64,000 bases of DNA from Gordonia effusa NBRC 100432. Lineage in GTDB: Bacteria > Actinomycetota > Actinomycetes > Mycobacteriales > Mycobacteriaceae. This document shows positions 42,761 through 53,104 of this stretch, piece after piece (the stretch's first letter is position 1; each line of letters starts with the position of its first letter). The stretch spans positions 28,575 to 92,574 of the forward strand of contig NZ_BAEH01000017.1 of assembly GCF_000241305.1 (NCBI RefSeq), in the 5' to 3' direction. The notes under the pieces were generated by a model. The model was not told the DNA's origin, did not search any database, and saw nothing but the letters and a program-made list of their open reading frames with translations. A program made the position numbers and the translations under genes.

Positions 42761-42880
42761 CAAACGATGGTATCGTAAGCGGTGCACCGCCTCTGATGTT
42801 TCACGTCATGCGGCAGGGTCCGGATGTTGCCTCTGCTGGTTCGCCAGTACGCATGCCGGGCCCTTTGTCTGTCCGAGAAT

Positions 42881-43468
42881 CTACAGCCGCGCTCCCGACC
42901 GCGTCGGATCGGTCACGTCAATGCCGGCCTCGGTCCACGCATCACGCAGTGCCGCAGCACCTTTCAGGCGCACCCAAGCCGCTTCATTTGCAGTGATCGG
43001 TATAGCGCGCAGAAAGATCACCGGCTCCATCGGGTCGGGCAGCTCGACGTCGGCGATCTCGTCATCCGCCAAAAGTAGTGCGGTACAGGATGATCCGTCC
43101 CACAGCGGCTCCCCCAAGTCCACCAGGGCATCAACCGACAGAATGAGGCCCTCAACCGCTGGAGCCGCAGCAACAGTGGCAAGCCGCTTATGCAGTCCCG
43201 GCAGCGGTGACGTCGGCGCCATCCGCACGACAATCTCCGCGCGCGGCCCTCGGACCGGGTCGGCATGCAGATCCGTCGGATCACCCATCGGATGCCGAGA
43301 ACAACCGACCGTCGCGTAGACCAACTGCGGTCCGCCGTCGGTGTCGATAGCTATGCGCAGGACATCAATCGGTTCGACACCGAGAAATGTCACCGACGCG
43401 CGTTGGGGCGCAGCATCACCCAGCCCCGCTAGGTGTTTGGTGACTAGCTCGGTAACCGATTCACTCAC
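42881..43468 (-). CDS. Suppressor-of-fused (SUFU)-like domain protein
   Basis: A 195-residue cytoplasmic protein resembling bacterial SUFU-domain proteins: LVYATVGCSRHPMGDPTDLH, RAEIVVRMAP, the central VDLGEPLWDGSSCTALLLAD and FLRAIPITANEAAWVRLKG. The bacterial function is unknown; many members sit in polymorphic-toxin immunity loci, but no toxin is adjacent here. The GTG start follows TAGGGT by 6 nt, a leaderless pattern. It lies between the Abi-like remnant and sugC. Confidence 0.75.
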   Translation of the reverse strand: MSESVTELVTKHLAGLGDAAPQRASVTFLGVEPIDVLRIAIDTDGGPQLVYATVGCSRHPMGDPTDLHADPVRGPRAEIVVRMAPTSPLPGLHKRLATVAAAPAVEGLILSVDALVDLGEPLWDGSSCTALLLADDEIADVELPDPMEPVIFLRAIPITANEAAWVRLKGAAALRDAWTEAGIDVTDPTRSGARL

Positions 43469-43534
43469 GGTGCCACCCTACCGAGTAGGGCGGCTGGCAA
43501 TACAAAGCCCACGGGTCAGATGACAGCGGGAGGT

Positions 43535-44707
43535 CTACCCCTTATGCAGGTTCTGCCCGCTCGCTTGATCGAAGACAGCGACCTTGTTCGGCTCGTAGAA
43601 CAACTCGGCGGGCGCGCCTTTGACGACCCCCGACTCGGCGTGCAACCGCGCGACCATCTCGCCACCGCCGAGCGCGGAACCGGTCTCTGCGGAAAGCTCT
43701 GCGAGCGTTGCACTTTCGGCCGACGACGAAATGTCGAAATAGGCGTACTTATCCGAACCGAGCGACTCCAACACGTCGACGTTAACCCGGAAAGTGTTGC
43801 CGCGACCCTTCAGCAGCGGATCAACCATCGATGCGTCGGAAAGATGTTCCGGCCTAATCCCGATGATCACCTCACCGTTGCTCTTCGCGGCACCGGCCCG
43901 CTGCACAATGGCTTGATAGTCGGGCACGGCGATGGTGCCGATCGGCGTCTCGACGCCGCTCACGCCAAGATGCCCCGGTAAGAAGTTCATCGACGGCGAG
44001 CCGATGAATCCCGCGACGAAGAGGTTCGACGGATCGTTGTATAACTCGGCCGGCGTGCCGATTTGCTGAACGTGTCCAGCTCGCAACACCACGACCCGAT
44101 CGCCGAGCGTCATCGCCTCGGTTTGATCATGAGTCACGTATACCGTCGTGGTATTCAGCCGATTTTGCAGCCGTGCAATCTCGGTCCGCATCTGTACGCG
44201 TAGTTTGGCATCGAGATTCGACAGCGGCTCATCCATCAGAAAGGCCTTGGGGGACCGCACAATCGCGCGGCCCATCGCGACCCGTTGCCGTTGGCCACCG
44301 GAGAGGTTCGCCGGTTTGCGGTCTAGGTGCTTCTCGAGGTCGAGAATGCGTGCGGCCTCGTCGACCTTCTGCGCGATTTCCGCTTTCGGCAATTTAGCCA
44401 GCGTCAGTGGGAAGGCAATGTTCTGTCGCACGGTCATATGCGGGTACAGCGCATAGCTCTGGAACACCATGGCGATATCGCGGTCGCGTGGCGCGCGTTC
44501 GTTGACACGCTCACCGCCGATCCGCAGTTCGCCGCCGCTGATGTCTTCGAGACCGGCGATCATGTTGAGAGTGGTCGACTTTCCGCAACCGGACGGCCCG
44601 ACGAGAATGACGAACTCGCCGTCGGCGATGGAGAGGTTCACTCCGGCGACGGCCACCGAACCGTCGGCATACTGCTTGGTGACGTTGTCCAAGACGATGT
44701 CGGCCAT
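43535..44707 (-). CDS. sugC: Trehalose ABC importer ATPase SugC
   Basis: A 390-residue MalK/UgpC-type ATPase. Walker A is [10 protein letters not shown], signature [15 protein letters not shown], Walker [14 protein letters not shown], followed by the switch His in VTHDQTEAM. The C-terminal TOBE/MalK regulatory domain contains [13 protein letters not shown]. It powers import of trehalose released from trehalose mycolates during cell-wall assembly. It lies 3 nt after sugB as the last gene of lpqY-sugA-sugB-sugC, the same order as Rv1235-Rv1238. Confidence 0.95.
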   Translation of the reverse strand: MADIVLDNVTKQYADGSVAVAGVNLSIADGEFVILVGPSGCGKSTTLNMIAGLEDISGGELRIGGERVNERAPRDRDIAMVFQSYALYPHMTVRQNIAFPLTLAKLPKAEIAQKVDEAARILDLEKHLDRKPANLSGGQRQRVAMGRAIVRSPKAFLMDEPLSNLDAKLRVQMRTEIARLQNRLNTTTVYVTHDQTEAMTLGDRVVVLRAGHVQQIGTPAELYNDPSNLFVAGFIGSPSMNFLPGHLGVSGVETPIGTIAVPDYQAIVQRAGAAKSNGEVIIGIRPEHLSDASMVDPLLKGRGNTFRVNVDVLESLGSDKYAYFDISSSAESATLAELSAETGSALGGGEMVARLHAESGVVKGAPAELFYEPNKVAVFDQASGQNLHKG

Positions 44708-44710
44708 GAA

Positions 44711-45541
44711 TTATCCCTTCACCGCACCGGAGGTGAGTCCGGCGACGATTCGACGTTGGAAGATCAGCACAAAGATGATGATCGGGATGGTGATGACGAC
44801 CGCGGCTGCGGCGATCGAGCCGGTCGGCTCCTCGAATTGGGAGCTGCCGGTGAAGTTCGCGATGGCGACCGGCGCGGTGATCGCACGTTCGGTCGACGTC
44901 AGCGACAACGCCAGCAAGAGGTCGTTCCAGGCAAAGATGAAGACCAGGATCGCCGCGGTGACGACGCCCGGCGCCGCCAACGGTGCGATGACCCGACGAA
45001 ATGCCTGCCACGGCGTTGCGCCGTCCATTTTCGCGGCTTTCTCCAGTTCCCACGGGATCTCGCGGAAGAATGCCGAGAGTGTGTAGATCGCCAGCGGCAA
45101 CGCGAAGGTGATGTACGGGATGATCAGCCCTGGCCAGGTGTCGAAGAGGCCGACACTGCGCTCAATGTTGAACAGCGGTGTGACAAGCGAGATCTGGGGG
45201 AACATCGCGATCAGCAGCGCGGCGCCGATCAGAACCTTCTTGCCCGGAAAGTCAAGCCGCGCAACAGCGTAGGCCGCCATCGTCCCGATGATCACCGCGA
45301 TAATGGTGGTGATGAGCCCGACGCCGATCGAATTGATTAACGCGCTGGTAAACGCGCTGGTGTCGAAGATGCCTTTGTAGTTCTCCCAGGTCCATTCCTT
45401 GGGAATGAAACTGCCATCCTTGACGGTGCCCGACGATTTGAACGAGAGACTCACGATCCAAAGCAGCGGAATGACCGCATAGAGCACCACCAACAGATTG
45501 GCGACGGTCCAACCGACCTTCTTGTTCACTGAAGTAGCCAT
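44711..45541 (-). CDS. sugB: Trehalose ABC importer permease SugB
   Basis: A 276-residue MalG-type permease with six membrane helices. The cytoplasmic EAA loop coupling to the ATPase is near [20 protein letters not shown]. Its C-terminal [16 protein letters not shown] is the common ending of this family. It pairs with SugA to form the membrane channel. The gap to sugA upstream is 4 nt. Confidence 0.94.
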   Translation of the reverse strand: MATSVNKKVGWTVANLLVVLYAVIPLLWIVSLSFKSSGTVKDGSFIPKEWTWENYKGIFDTSAFTSALINSIGVGLITTIIAVIIGTMAAYAVARLDFPGKKVLIGAALLIAMFPQISLVTPLFNIERSVGLFDTWPGLIIPYITFALPLAIYTLSAFFREIPWELEKAAKMDGATPWQAFRRVIAPLAAPGVVTAAILVFIFAWNDLLLALSLTSTERAITAPVAIANFTGSSQFEEPTGSIAAAAVVITIPIIIFVLIFQRRIVAGLTSGAVKG

Positions 45542-45545
45542 GATC

Positions 45546-46667
45546 TCACTTCCCCTCCGCGTCGGAACCAGGTGCGGCCGTACCGAATCCGATGACGAAC
45601 ACCGCTGCGATGATCGCCACGCAGATGAAGATCAAAACGCTGATCGCCGAGCCGATGCCGAGGTTGAAAGCCTTGAATAGGTTGTCATAACCCAAGATTG
45701 ACACCGAACCGGTCTTATTCGCACCGGCGGTCAGGACGTAAATATTGTCGAATATTCGGAACGCGTCGAGTGTGCGGAACAGCAGAGCCACCAAGATCGC
45801 CGGTTTCATCAATGGAATGATGATGCGCCACAGGCGCGTCCACGCCCCGGCACCATCGACTTCGGCGGCCTTGAGCAAATCGTCGGGGACGAGCGCAAGT
45901 CCCGCGAGCAAGAGCAAGGCCATGAACGGCGTAGTCTTCCAGACCTCGGCGAGCACTATCACGGCCAGTGATTGCCATTGATGAGTCAGCGGCGCGGATC
46001 CGTCGGGTAGCAGATTGGCGAGGTAGCCGGTATCCGGCGTCCACGCGTAGTACCACGAGAATGCCGCGGCGACGGTGACGATCCCATACGGGATTAGCAC
46101 GAGGGTCCGGATGGTGCCCTTACCGAAGATGGTGCGATGCATGACCAATGCGATCGCCAAGCCCAATGCCAGTTCGATGGCGACGGACACGATCGTGATT
46201 AGCAAGGTGGTCCCGAGTGCCGTCCACCAGTAGGAGTCGGAGAGGACGGTCGCGTAGTTGTCGAACCAGACGAAGGAACTCTCCCCCGGCGCCGACAGGC
46301 TCGATTTGTTCAGTGACAACCAGAACGCGTAAATGATCGGGTACCCGGTCACCACTGCCATGAGCAGCGCGGCCGGTGCGACCATCCAAAAGGCAAGTCG
46401 CCGTTCACTGGACCGACCGCCCGAGAGTTTCGCTGGCCGCGCCGGTTTCTCGGCTGGCTTTGCGGCGAGCGCAACCCCCGAGGCGCCGGGGACCGGTTTC
46501 GACGGCTCACTCGACTGCGAGCCTTGCGAATTCACGGGCGGCGCGGAGCGTTGCACATTCGACGTCTGCGGTGTGTTCGACGGCGAAGGATCGGGCAGCG
46601 CGTGCCGGCCGGTCCGGGGCGCATCGGCGCCTCGGCCGTCGTCGGCGGAACCATCGCGGTATGTCAT
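45546..46667 (-). CDS. sugA: Trehalose ABC importer permease SugA
   Basis: A MalF-type permease of 373 residues. An unusually long cytoplasmic N-terminal tail (about 85 residues, Ser/Pro/Gln-rich) precedes the first helix, [18 protein letters not shown]. The EAA loop lies in [20 protein letters not shown]. The ATG overlaps the lpqY stop as ATGA, which makes this start firm and the tail real, not mis-called. Its role in trehalose uptake is with SugB, SugC and LpqY. Confidence 0.94.
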   Translation of the reverse strand: MTYRDGSADDGRGADAPRTGRHALPDPSPSNTPQTSNVQRSAPPVNSQGSQSSEPSKPVPGASGVALAAKPAEKPARPAKLSGGRSSERRLAFWMVAPAALLMAVVTGYPIIYAFWLSLNKSSLSAPGESSFVWFDNYATVLSDSYWWTALGTTLLITIVSVAIELALGLAIALVMHRTIFGKGTIRTLVLIPYGIVTVAAAFSWYYAWTPDTGYLANLLPDGSAPLTHQWQSLAVIVLAEVWKTTPFMALLLLAGLALVPDDLLKAAEVDGAGAWTRLWRIIIPLMKPAILVALLFRTLDAFRIFDNIYVLTAGANKTGSVSILGYDNLFKAFNLGIGSAISVLIFICVAIIAAVFVIGFGTAAPGSDAEGK

Positions 46668-48118
46668 GGCACCAAGCCTTCCCCGTCGATTGCCTTACGG
46701 ACCTGTTCGACCAGCGGATCGACCATTGCCTCCGGGTCCCACTGTCCGACCGGACTCAGCTTCGCCGTGATCAGCGTCGAAATCGATTGGTAGACAGGTG
46801 ATGCCGGGCGAGCTGGCGCACCGGTGATCTCCAGCTGTCGGCGAATATCGTCACCCATCGGGTAACTCGCTTTGAAGTCGGGCTGATCGTAGATGGACGC
46901 GATAGTCGGTGGTGTACCACCGGAAATGGCGTACTGCTTCTGCGCCTGCTCGTTGGTAAGGCATTGTGCGGCTTTGAATGCCAACTCAGGCTGGCGCGAT
47001 GTGCTCGCGACGGCGAGATTGATTCCACCGAGCGGGGGCCGCATCGTGTGATCGGCGCTGACGCCGGGATACAGGCCCCAATTGAACTTGGTCCGGACCG
47101 CCTTATTCGCGGGTGCGAGTTGCGCATCGGTCGGCGGATTCTCTTCGTCGGTCAGCATTGATGTGTACGGAGCCAGCGCCGGAATGATCTTTCCCGACGA
47201 ATCTTTGAAGAACGGCACGTCGCCAGCAGCAGCGTTTGATCGCATCGAGGCCCACACGAACGGCCAGTTGATCTCGAACGACGCCTTCCCGGTCTCCATT
47301 CCCAACCGGGCCGACCCCTCGTCGGAGTTGGTCAGCGACGGGTCATGGCCCGGTGCGGTCGCCACCGCCTTGAGAATGCTCAGTGCCTTGACGGTGGCCG
47401 CCCGGTGCTCGGGCGTATCGGCGAGAGTGATTTTGTTCGGATCGGTGGGGCTAAGAATCGCTCCCCCCGCACTGGCCAGCACCGAGGTAAACCACACCAT
47501 CAGGCCCTCATATTGTTTGCCCTGCACCATGATGTAGCTCGGGCCACCGGCCTCGGTGATGGTCTTGTTGTCGGAAAGAAGCTGATCCCACGTCTTAGGC
47601 GGCGTCGCGCGTTGCAAATACTGGCGCATCACATCCGGTCGGTACCAGACGAATTGAGTGTTGGTCCATGTCGGGATGGCGTAGAGGCGCTTCTCGGTGT
47701 CGCTCGCCCTCTTCCAGCGCGCGGTCTCCAGCGGGCCCGAAAGCGTTTGCGCGGAAATGGTTTTCGCAAGGTCATCGGGCACCGGCTTGATCCATCCGGC
47801 GTCGGCGAACTCCGCGGTCCACACCACGTCCATCCCCATCAGATCCAGCCCGTGATCGTTGCCGGCAAGGCGGCGAGCCAACTGGAGGCGCTGGTCATCG
47901 GCCGACTTGGGCAGCGGGGTGCTGACGATGCGGTAGGCGCCGCCCGAGCCGGCAGAACATTTCTCAGCGATCTTCGCGATCTCGGATGCACCATCCGCGG
48001 GCGGGTACACGTTGATGACGCCGGCTTGATACCCGGACCCGCATGCCGCAACCCCGGGGATTGCTATTCCGAATGCTGTCGCCGCGATGACCAATTTGGT
48101 CCGCAACCTGCGCTGCAC
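46664..48118 (-). CDS. lpqY: Trehalose-binding lipoprotein LpqY
   Basis: A 484-residue extracytoplasmic solute-binding lipoprotein. The signal MQRRLRTKLVIAATAFGIAI is followed by the lipobox Cys in GVAACGSG. The mature part has the MalE-like fold: LMGMDVVWTAEFADAGWI, LYAIPTWTNTQFVWYRPDVM, and a hinge around YEGLMVWFTSVLAS. It captures trehalose outside the membrane and hands it to SugAB. It is the first gene of the operon; the 138-nt gap upstream should hold the promoter. The GTG start is at the signal peptide. Confidence 0.94.
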   Translation of the reverse strand: MQRRLRTKLVIAATAFGIAIPGVAACGSGYQAGVINVYPPADGASEIAKIAEKCSAGSGGAYRIVSTPLPKSADDQRLQLARRLAGNDHGLDLMGMDVVWTAEFADAGWIKPVPDDLAKTISAQTLSGPLETARWKRASDTEKRLYAIPTWTNTQFVWYRPDVMRQYLQRATPPKTWDQLLSDNKTITEAGGPSYIMVQGKQYEGLMVWFTSVLASAGGAILSPTDPNKITLADTPEHRAATVKALSILKAVATAPGHDPSLTNSDEGSARLGMETGKASFEINWPFVWASMRSNAAAGDVPFFKDSSGKIIPALAPYTSMLTDEENPPTDAQLAPANKAVRTKFNWGLYPGVSADHTMRPPLGGINLAVASTSRQPELAFKAAQCLTNEQAQKQYAISGGTPPTIASIYDQPDFKASYPMGDDIRRQLEITGAPARPASPVYQSISTLITAKLSPVGQWDPEAMVDPLVEQVRKAIDGEGLVP

Positions 48119-48256
48119 GACGCCTCCTCACGCGTAGAAGTCACGAGTACAAATGACGGCTAACAGTATCGGTAGCCGTTCGTGACATGCAACACATTCG
48201 GTACGGGCGTGGCATTTTCACTCCCGCTCGTGCGACGAGCCGCGGGTTGCCGCTGG

Positions 48257-48742
48257 CTAGATATTCAGCTTCGCGAGCATGTCGCGCGCACGTTCGGCAT
48301 TGCGTGGCTCACAGAGGACGTCGTATCGGCCGGCGACCAATTGCATCGTCGACGCGAAGTCACGGGTGCCTCGGGTGGCCGCATATGGAATGGAGGTAGA
48401 TATGACACCGAATACCAAGCCGCCGACGATGCCGATCGCAATTGCCACAATCGGTTCCCCCACAACGAAACTCAGCAACAGGCCAAAGAACAGGCCGAGC
48501 CAGGCACCCGAAACCACTCCTCCCCCAATGACTTTGCCCCACGTCAATCGCCCGATGACGCGCTCGACCTGCATGAGATCGACGCCGACGATGGTGACCT
48601 CCCGGACCGGGAAGTCTTCGTCGGACAGGTAATCGACCGCTCGTTGGGCTTCGGCATAGGTCCGATACGAGCCGATCGGCCAGCCTTGCGGCGGCGTCGG
48701 GAGTCCCGGCGTCTCTCGGCCCGGGCGCATGGGATTGGTCAT
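48257..48742 (-). CDS. Membrane protein with general-stress-17M-like domain (Rv1234-like)
   Basis: A 161-residue protein. The N-terminus WPIGSYRTYAEAQRAVDYLS and REVTIVGVDLMQVERV is a GSP17M-like fold. Two hydrophobic helices follow (GGGVVSGAWLGLFFGLLLSF and EPIVAIAIGIVGGLVFGV), then a cytoplasmic end with YDVLCEPRNAERARDML. The homologue in M. tuberculosis (Rv1234) lies next to lpqY. Its function is unknown. It is divergent from the MgtE-like gene. Confidence 0.8.
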   Translation of the reverse strand: MTNPMRPGRETPGLPTPPQGWPIGSYRTYAEAQRAVDYLSDEDFPVREVTIVGVDLMQVERVIGRLTWGKVIGGGVVSGAWLGLFFGLLLSFVVGEPIVAIAIGIVGGLVFGVISTSIPYAATRGTRDFASTMQLVAGRYDVLCEPRNAERARDMLAKLNI

Positions 48743-48873
48743 GACTCACCTTCCGTTGTCTCGAACCTTTGTCTCGAACCTGTTCAGATCGACGCGAGTG
48801 CCTCATATTTCGGAAACTCGCCGCCACTACGGTCAAACCGGATCTCGGTGCGCGCGGGGATTACGCTAACCGC

Positions 48874-50178
48874 ATGGCATCGGTCAACAAGCTCTTCGTG
48901 GCCAGACTAGTCGGCCTCGCGGTTCTTGGCCCGGACGGCGAATCGATCGGTCGCGTCCGCGACGCGGTTGTCTCGATCCGTCTCACCGGCCAACCCCCAC
49001 GAGTGCTCGGACTCGCTGTCGAATTGACCACTCGCAGAAGGATATTCGTCCCGATGCTGCGTGTCACCACCATCGATCCACAATCGGTCACGTTGACCAC
49101 CGGAACGATCAGCATGCGCCGACTCAACATCCGGCCCGGCGAAGCACTCGCCGTGGGACAGATTCTCGACACCAGGGTCCGCACCGACGACCCCGATCTC
49201 GTCGACCTGCACGGCGCGGACCTCACCGTGGTCGATCTGGGCATCGAACAGACCCGTACCCGCGATTGGGTGGTCAACAAGGTCGCCGTCCGCGGTGGCC
49301 GGTTGCGATTGGGTCGACGAGGCGAGACCCATATCGTTGAATGGTCACACGTGCAGGGCATTACTCACACGTCCCTGAACCTCCCCGGGCAGGGCGTCGC
49401 GCAGGTGCTGCTGCAATTCGAAGGTATGCGCCCGGCCGACGTCGCCAACGCGCTGCGGGAGCTTCCGGACAAGCGGCGCAACGAGATTGCCGCCGCACTC
49501 GACGACGAACGACTCGCCGACGTGCTCGCCGAACTCCCGCCCGACGACCAGACCGCGATGATCGCGCGGATGGAACGCAGCCGCGCCGTCGACGTCCTCG
49601 AGGCGATGGACCCCGACGACGCCGCCGACCTTCTGGGCGAAATGTCACTGACCGAGGCAGAGGCACTGCTGACACGGATGGACCCACAGGAGTCCGAACC
49701 CGTCCGACGGTTGCTGATCCACTCTCCTGATACGGCCGGTGGTCTGATGACCCCCGAGCCGTTGATCGTGACGGCCGCGACCACTGTCGCCGAGGCGCTA
49801 GCCCGTGCCCGTAACCCCGACGTCACTCCCGCGGCGGCGAGTCTGGTTTTCGTAGTCCGTCCGCCCACCCAGACACCGACCGGAAAGTATCTGGGCTGTG
49901 TGCATCTTCAGGCGCTGTTACGTGAGCCGCCGGCGAATATCGTCGGCGGCATCCTCGACACCGACCTGGCATCACTCAAGCCCGAGGACTCGATGGAAAC
50001 CGTCACCCGCTACTTCGCGACCTACAACCTGGTCTGCGGTCCCGTCGTCGACGACGATGGACATCTGCTCGGCGCGGTCAGCGTCGACGACCTGCTCGAC
50101 GAAATGCTTCCGCGCGATTGGCGGGAGACCGAACCCGACGAAGACACCGCGCCCCTCGCCCAGGACGGTCGAGCATGA
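48874..50178 (+). CDS. MgtE N-terminal and CBS domain protein without membrane channel (Rv1232c-like)
   Basis: A 434-residue cytoplasmic protein. Residues 1-160 are a PRC-barrel-like region (LVGLAVLGPDGESIGRVRDA). An MgtE intracellular N-domain follows (ALRELPDKRRNEIAAALDDE, LADVLAELPPDDQTAMIARM, LEAMDPDDAADLLGEMS), then paired CBS domains (PDTAGGLMTPEPLIVTAATT; VCGPVVDDDGHLLGAVSVDD). The five-helix channel of true MgtE is absent, so this is a Mg2+/nucleotide sensor-like subunit, not a transporter by itself. ATG at 48874 was chosen because TACGCT lies 6 nt upstream (leaderless). It overlaps the next gene (ATGA). Confidence 0.88.
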   Translation: MASVNKLFVARLVGLAVLGPDGESIGRVRDAVVSIRLTGQPPRVLGLAVELTTRRRIFVPMLRVTTIDPQSVTLTTGTISMRRLNIRPGEALAVGQILDTRVRTDDPDLVDLHGADLTVVDLGIEQTRTRDWVVNKVAVRGGRLRLGRRGETHIVEWSHVQGITHTSLNLPGQGVAQVLLQFEGMRPADVANALRELPDKRRNEIAAALDDERLADVLAELPPDDQTAMIARMERSRAVDVLEAMDPDDAADLLGEMSLTEAEALLTRMDPQESEPVRRLLIHSPDTAGGLMTPEPLIVTAATTVAEALARARNPDVTPAAASLVFVVRPPTQTPTGKYLGCVHLQALLREPPANIVGGILDTDLASLKPEDSMETVTRYFATYNLVCGPVVDDDGHLLGAVSVDDLLDEMLPRDWRETEPDEDTAPLAQDGRA

Positions 50179-50690
50179 GCGCCGAGTCATCGGGCCGCCG
50201 CCTCGATACCCCCAAATCGGGCCGCCGAGGTCCATTCCTCAATATCGACGCCGACATCATCGGCGTATACGCCGAACGCATCGCTCGGTTCCTGGGCACC
50301 GGCCAGTATCTGGCCTATCAGACCATCTTTGTGATCATCTGGGTGACGCTGAATCTGGTCGCGGTCACCTGGCGGTGGGACCCCTACCCGTTCATCTTGT
50401 TGAATCTGGCCTTCTCTACACAGGCCGCCTACGCAGCACCACTTATTCTCCTCGCACAGAACCGTCAGGAGAATCGCGACAAGATCGCGCTCGACGAGGA
50501 TCGTGCCCGCGCGGCTCAGACCAAGGCCGACACCGAGTTCCTCGCGCGCGAGCTCGCCGCGGTGCGACTTGCGGTCGGCGACACGGTGACTCGTGACTAC
50601 CTGCGTAAAGAACTCGATGACTTGCTCGATGACCTCGTCGAACGGCTGGCAAAACGACCGTCGGATGCCGAATCAGGTGAAGCGGAGTAG
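50175..50690 (+). CDS. DUF1003 membrane protein (Rv1231c-like)
   Basis: A 171-residue protein with a short disordered N-terminus, then DUF1003: ERIARFLGTGQYLAYQTIFV, two membrane helices, and the hallmark LAFSTQAAYAAPLILLAQNR. A charged coiled-coil tail follows (DEDRARAAQTKADTEFLARE). The start ATG overlaps the stop of the MgtE-like gene, and this pairing is conserved in mycobacteria. The soluble MgtE-like protein may act with this membrane protein (inference). Confidence 0.87.
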   Translation: MSAESSGRRLDTPKSGRRGPFLNIDADIIGVYAERIARFLGTGQYLAYQTIFVIIWVTLNLVAVTWRWDPYPFILLNLAFSTQAAYAAPLILLAQNRQENRDKIALDEDRARAAQTKADTEFLARELAAVRLAVGDTVTRDYLRKELDDLLDDLVERLAKRPSDAESGEAE

Positions 50691-50827
50691 TTCGGAAAAC
50701 CTACAGATATCAGGGTTCGCGATACTGCACTCGATTGCGAAATGTATGGTGGGACACATTCGTGCATCTTGACTGATAGGGGGATGGCGGTGTCACCGAC
50801 CAGCCATCGGGCGCGCGGGAGTCTACG

Positions 50828-51910
50828 ATGACCAGCCTGCGCTTCTGGCAGCGTGCCCAAGGACCGAAACGCCCATCGTCGGCGCGCCGCGTTTTGACGA
50901 CCGGCGTCGGCGGTGCGTTAGCTGCTGCTCTCATGCTCGGCGCCGCGACGTCGAGCGCTCATTCCGACGACGCCGCCCCCACCCTCGTCGGCCAGCCCGT
51001 TGCGGCACCTTCGGTCGTCGACGTAGTACCGGCCGCATCGAATACCGTGGCTATGAGCAATTTCGCACCGCCGGCGCCACTGCCGGCATCACTGATCGCA
51101 CCGCAGTTCCGACTGGCAGCCGATCTCCCATCGGGCCCGTTGGGTATCCCCGGCGTCGTGCTGCAGGCATACAAACTCGCCGCCAGCCGGCTCGGCGACG
51201 AGCAGGCGGTCTGCAAACTTCCCTGGTACCTGCTCGCCGGCATCGGACGCATCGAGTCGAATCATGCGAGCAATGGCAACGTCGACGCATTCGGCACTAC
51301 CCTGACGCCGATCAACGGTCCAGCGCTGGACGGCACGCTCGCCGGTAACGAAGTGATCCTCGATCACCGTGGGCAGGGTGTCAGCGCGATGGGGCCGATG
51401 CAGTTCATTCCCGGCACCTGGAATCGCTGGGGCTCCGACGCCAACGGCGACGGGAAAGCCGACCCCAACAACATCTTCGACGCGACGTACTCGGCGGGAC
51501 GCTACCTCTGCGCTGGGGTCAACGACATCATGGCCGGTCAGAACGAAGTCTCTGCCGTGCTTCGGTACAACCACTCCATGGAGTACGTGACCAACGTTCT
51601 CGGCTGGGCCGCCGCCTACGCCACCGGTGTGATGCCGACCAATCCTCCCAAGGATCCGCGGCGGGCCGCGGATAAGTCGACGTCGCCCAAGCCGTCGACG
51701 TCGGGGCCGTCGACGAGCACGAAACCGTCGACCGAGCCCAGTCCCACCACCCGTCCGCAGCAGAATTGTTTCATCGTGTGCTTGCCGACCCTGCCGGCGC
51801 CGAAACAACAGCCCGCGCCAAAGCCGGCCCCAAAGACAGCTCCGAAGCCCGGACAAGCCAAGCCGCAGACACCGAAGCGGACCCCCGCGGCGGTACCGCA
51901 GCCGCGCTGA
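50828..51910 (+). CDS. Secreted lytic transglycosylase-like protein (Rv1230c-like)
   Basis: A 360-residue exported protein. The N-terminal signal segment is TTGVGGALAAALMLGAATSS. The SLT/MltB-type domain has LAGIGRIESNHASNGNVD with a candidate catalytic Glu, AMGPMQFIPGTWNRWGSDAN, and GKADPNNIFDATYSAGRYLC. The C-terminal 90 residues are Pro/Lys/Thr-rich, probably wall-spanning, with a CFIVC pair. It cleaves the glycan strands of peptidoglycan. It precedes mrp in the same direction, as in M. tuberculosis. Confidence 0.87.
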   Translation: MTSLRFWQRAQGPKRPSSARRVLTTGVGGALAAALMLGAATSSAHSDDAAPTLVGQPVAAPSVVDVVPAASNTVAMSNFAPPAPLPASLIAPQFRLAADLPSGPLGIPGVVLQAYKLAASRLGDEQAVCKLPWYLLAGIGRIESNHASNGNVDAFGTTLTPINGPALDGTLAGNEVILDHRGQGVSAMGPMQFIPGTWNRWGSDANGDGKADPNNIFDATYSAGRYLCAGVNDIMAGQNEVSAVLRYNHSMEYVTNVLGWAAAYATGVMPTNPPKDPRRAADKSTSPKPSTSGPSTSTKPSTEPSPTTRPQQNCFIVCLPTLPAPKQQPAPKPAPKTAPKPGQAKPQTPKRTPAAVPQPR

Positions 51911-51938
51911 GATTCCCACGCCGGTAGGCTGAATGGCG

Positions 51939-53081
51939 ATGTCTACCGTCGCCGTCCCCACCGAATCGTCGGTGCGCGCTGCCCTGTCTAAGGTCAACGA
52001 CCCCGAGATCGGCAAGCCGATCACCGATCTCGGAATGGTCAAATCTGTCACCGTCAACGACGACTCGAGCGTCGACGTCGTGATCTATCTGACGACGTCG
52101 GGCTGTCCGATGCGTACCGAGATCTCCGGTCGGGTGCAGACCGCGGTCTCCGATGTCCCCGGCGTCGGCAAAGTCGACGTCGAGCTGGACGTGATGAACG
52201 ACGAACAGCGCACGGAGTTGCGCAAACAGCTGCGTGGTGAGGCGGCCGAACCAGTCATTCCATTCGCCCAGCCAGGCTCGCTCACCCGCGTGTACGCGGT
52301 GGCGTCGGGCAAAGGTGGCGTCGGAAAGTCAAGTGTCACAGTCAATTTGGCGACGGCGCTGGCGTCGCGCGGATTGTCGGTCGGTGTTCTCGACGCCGAT
52401 ATCTACGGCCATTCGGTCCCGCGCATGTTGGGCAGCGACGCCAAGCCGACGCAAGTCGAGCGAATGATCCTGCCGCCGATGAACCACGATGTGAAGTTCA
52501 TTTCGATCGGCCAGTTCACCGACGGTAATACCCCGGTGACCTGGCGGGGGCCGATGTTGCACCGCGCCCTTCAGCAGTTTCTCGCCGACGTCTACTGGGG
52601 CGACCTGGACATCCTGCTACTCGACCTGCCGCCGGGCACCGGTGACGTCGCCATTTCCATCGCCCAGCTAATCCCCGGAGCCGAGATACTGGTCGTCACG
52701 ACTCCGCAGCAAGCCGCTGCCGAGGTGGCCGAGCGGGCCGGCGCTATCGCTCTACAGACTCGTCAGAAGGTCCTCGGCGTCATCGAGAATATGTCCTGGC
52801 TCGAGTTGCCCGACGGCACGCGGATGGAACCATTCGGCGCTGGCGGTGGCGAACAAGTTGCCGAGCGCCTGACTCGCGCCGTCGGCGCGAAGGTCGAATT
52901 ACTCGGCCAAATCCCGTTGGAGACCGCCCTGCGCGAAGGGGGTGACGCCGGCAATCCGGTGGTGTTGTCGGCGCCCGATTCGCCGGCAGGATCGGCCTTG
53001 CTGGGCATCGCCGACAAGCTCGCGGTCCGCAAGCGCGGGCTGGCGGGCATGAGCCTGGGAATCGACACGACGCGACACTAG
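51939..53081 (+). CDS. mrp: Mrp/ApbC-type P-loop ATPase, Fe-S cluster carrier
   Basis: A 380-residue cytoplasmic protein. The N-terminal MIP18/DUF59 domain has NDPEIGKPITDLGMV and SGCPMRTEI. The ATPase begins YAVASGKGGVGKSSVTVNLA (deviant Walker A), then LDADIYGHSVPRMLG and LLLDLPPGTGD. The CxxC of eukaryotic relatives is absent, as in mycobacterial Mrp. Believed to assemble or transfer Fe-S clusters. The ATG at 51939 lies 8 nt after TAGGCT (leaderless); ATG at 51933 is the alternative. Corresponds to Rv1229c. Confidence 0.92.
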   Translation: MSTVAVPTESSVRAALSKVNDPEIGKPITDLGMVKSVTVNDDSSVDVVIYLTTSGCPMRTEISGRVQTAVSDVPGVGKVDVELDVMNDEQRTELRKQLRGEAAEPVIPFAQPGSLTRVYAVASGKGGVGKSSVTVNLATALASRGLSVGVLDADIYGHSVPRMLGSDAKPTQVERMILPPMNHDVKFISIGQFTDGNTPVTWRGPMLHRALQQFLADVYWGDLDILLLDLPPGTGDVAISIAQLIPGAEILVVTTPQQAAAEVAERAGAIALQTRQKVLGVIENMSWLELPDGTRMEPFGAGGGEQVAERLTRAVGAKVELLGQIPLETALREGGDAGNPVVLSAPDSPAGSALLGIADKLAVRKRGLAGMSLGIDTTRH

Positions 53082-53104
53082 GTCGCAGGCGGACCTTGAG
53101 CCGT

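Noticed and set aside
43535..48118. Reading the lpqY-sugABC genes as a generic maltose or glycerol-phosphate importer
   Set aside because: Gene order, the lpqY neighbour Rv1234-like gene and corA nearby match the trehalose recycling locus of mycolata.
50691..50827. Possible cyclic-di-AMP riboswitch upstream of the transglycosylase gene
   Set aside because: The gap is only 137 nt and I could not find the conserved ydaO-type elements; position next to a wall hydrolase alone is not evidence.
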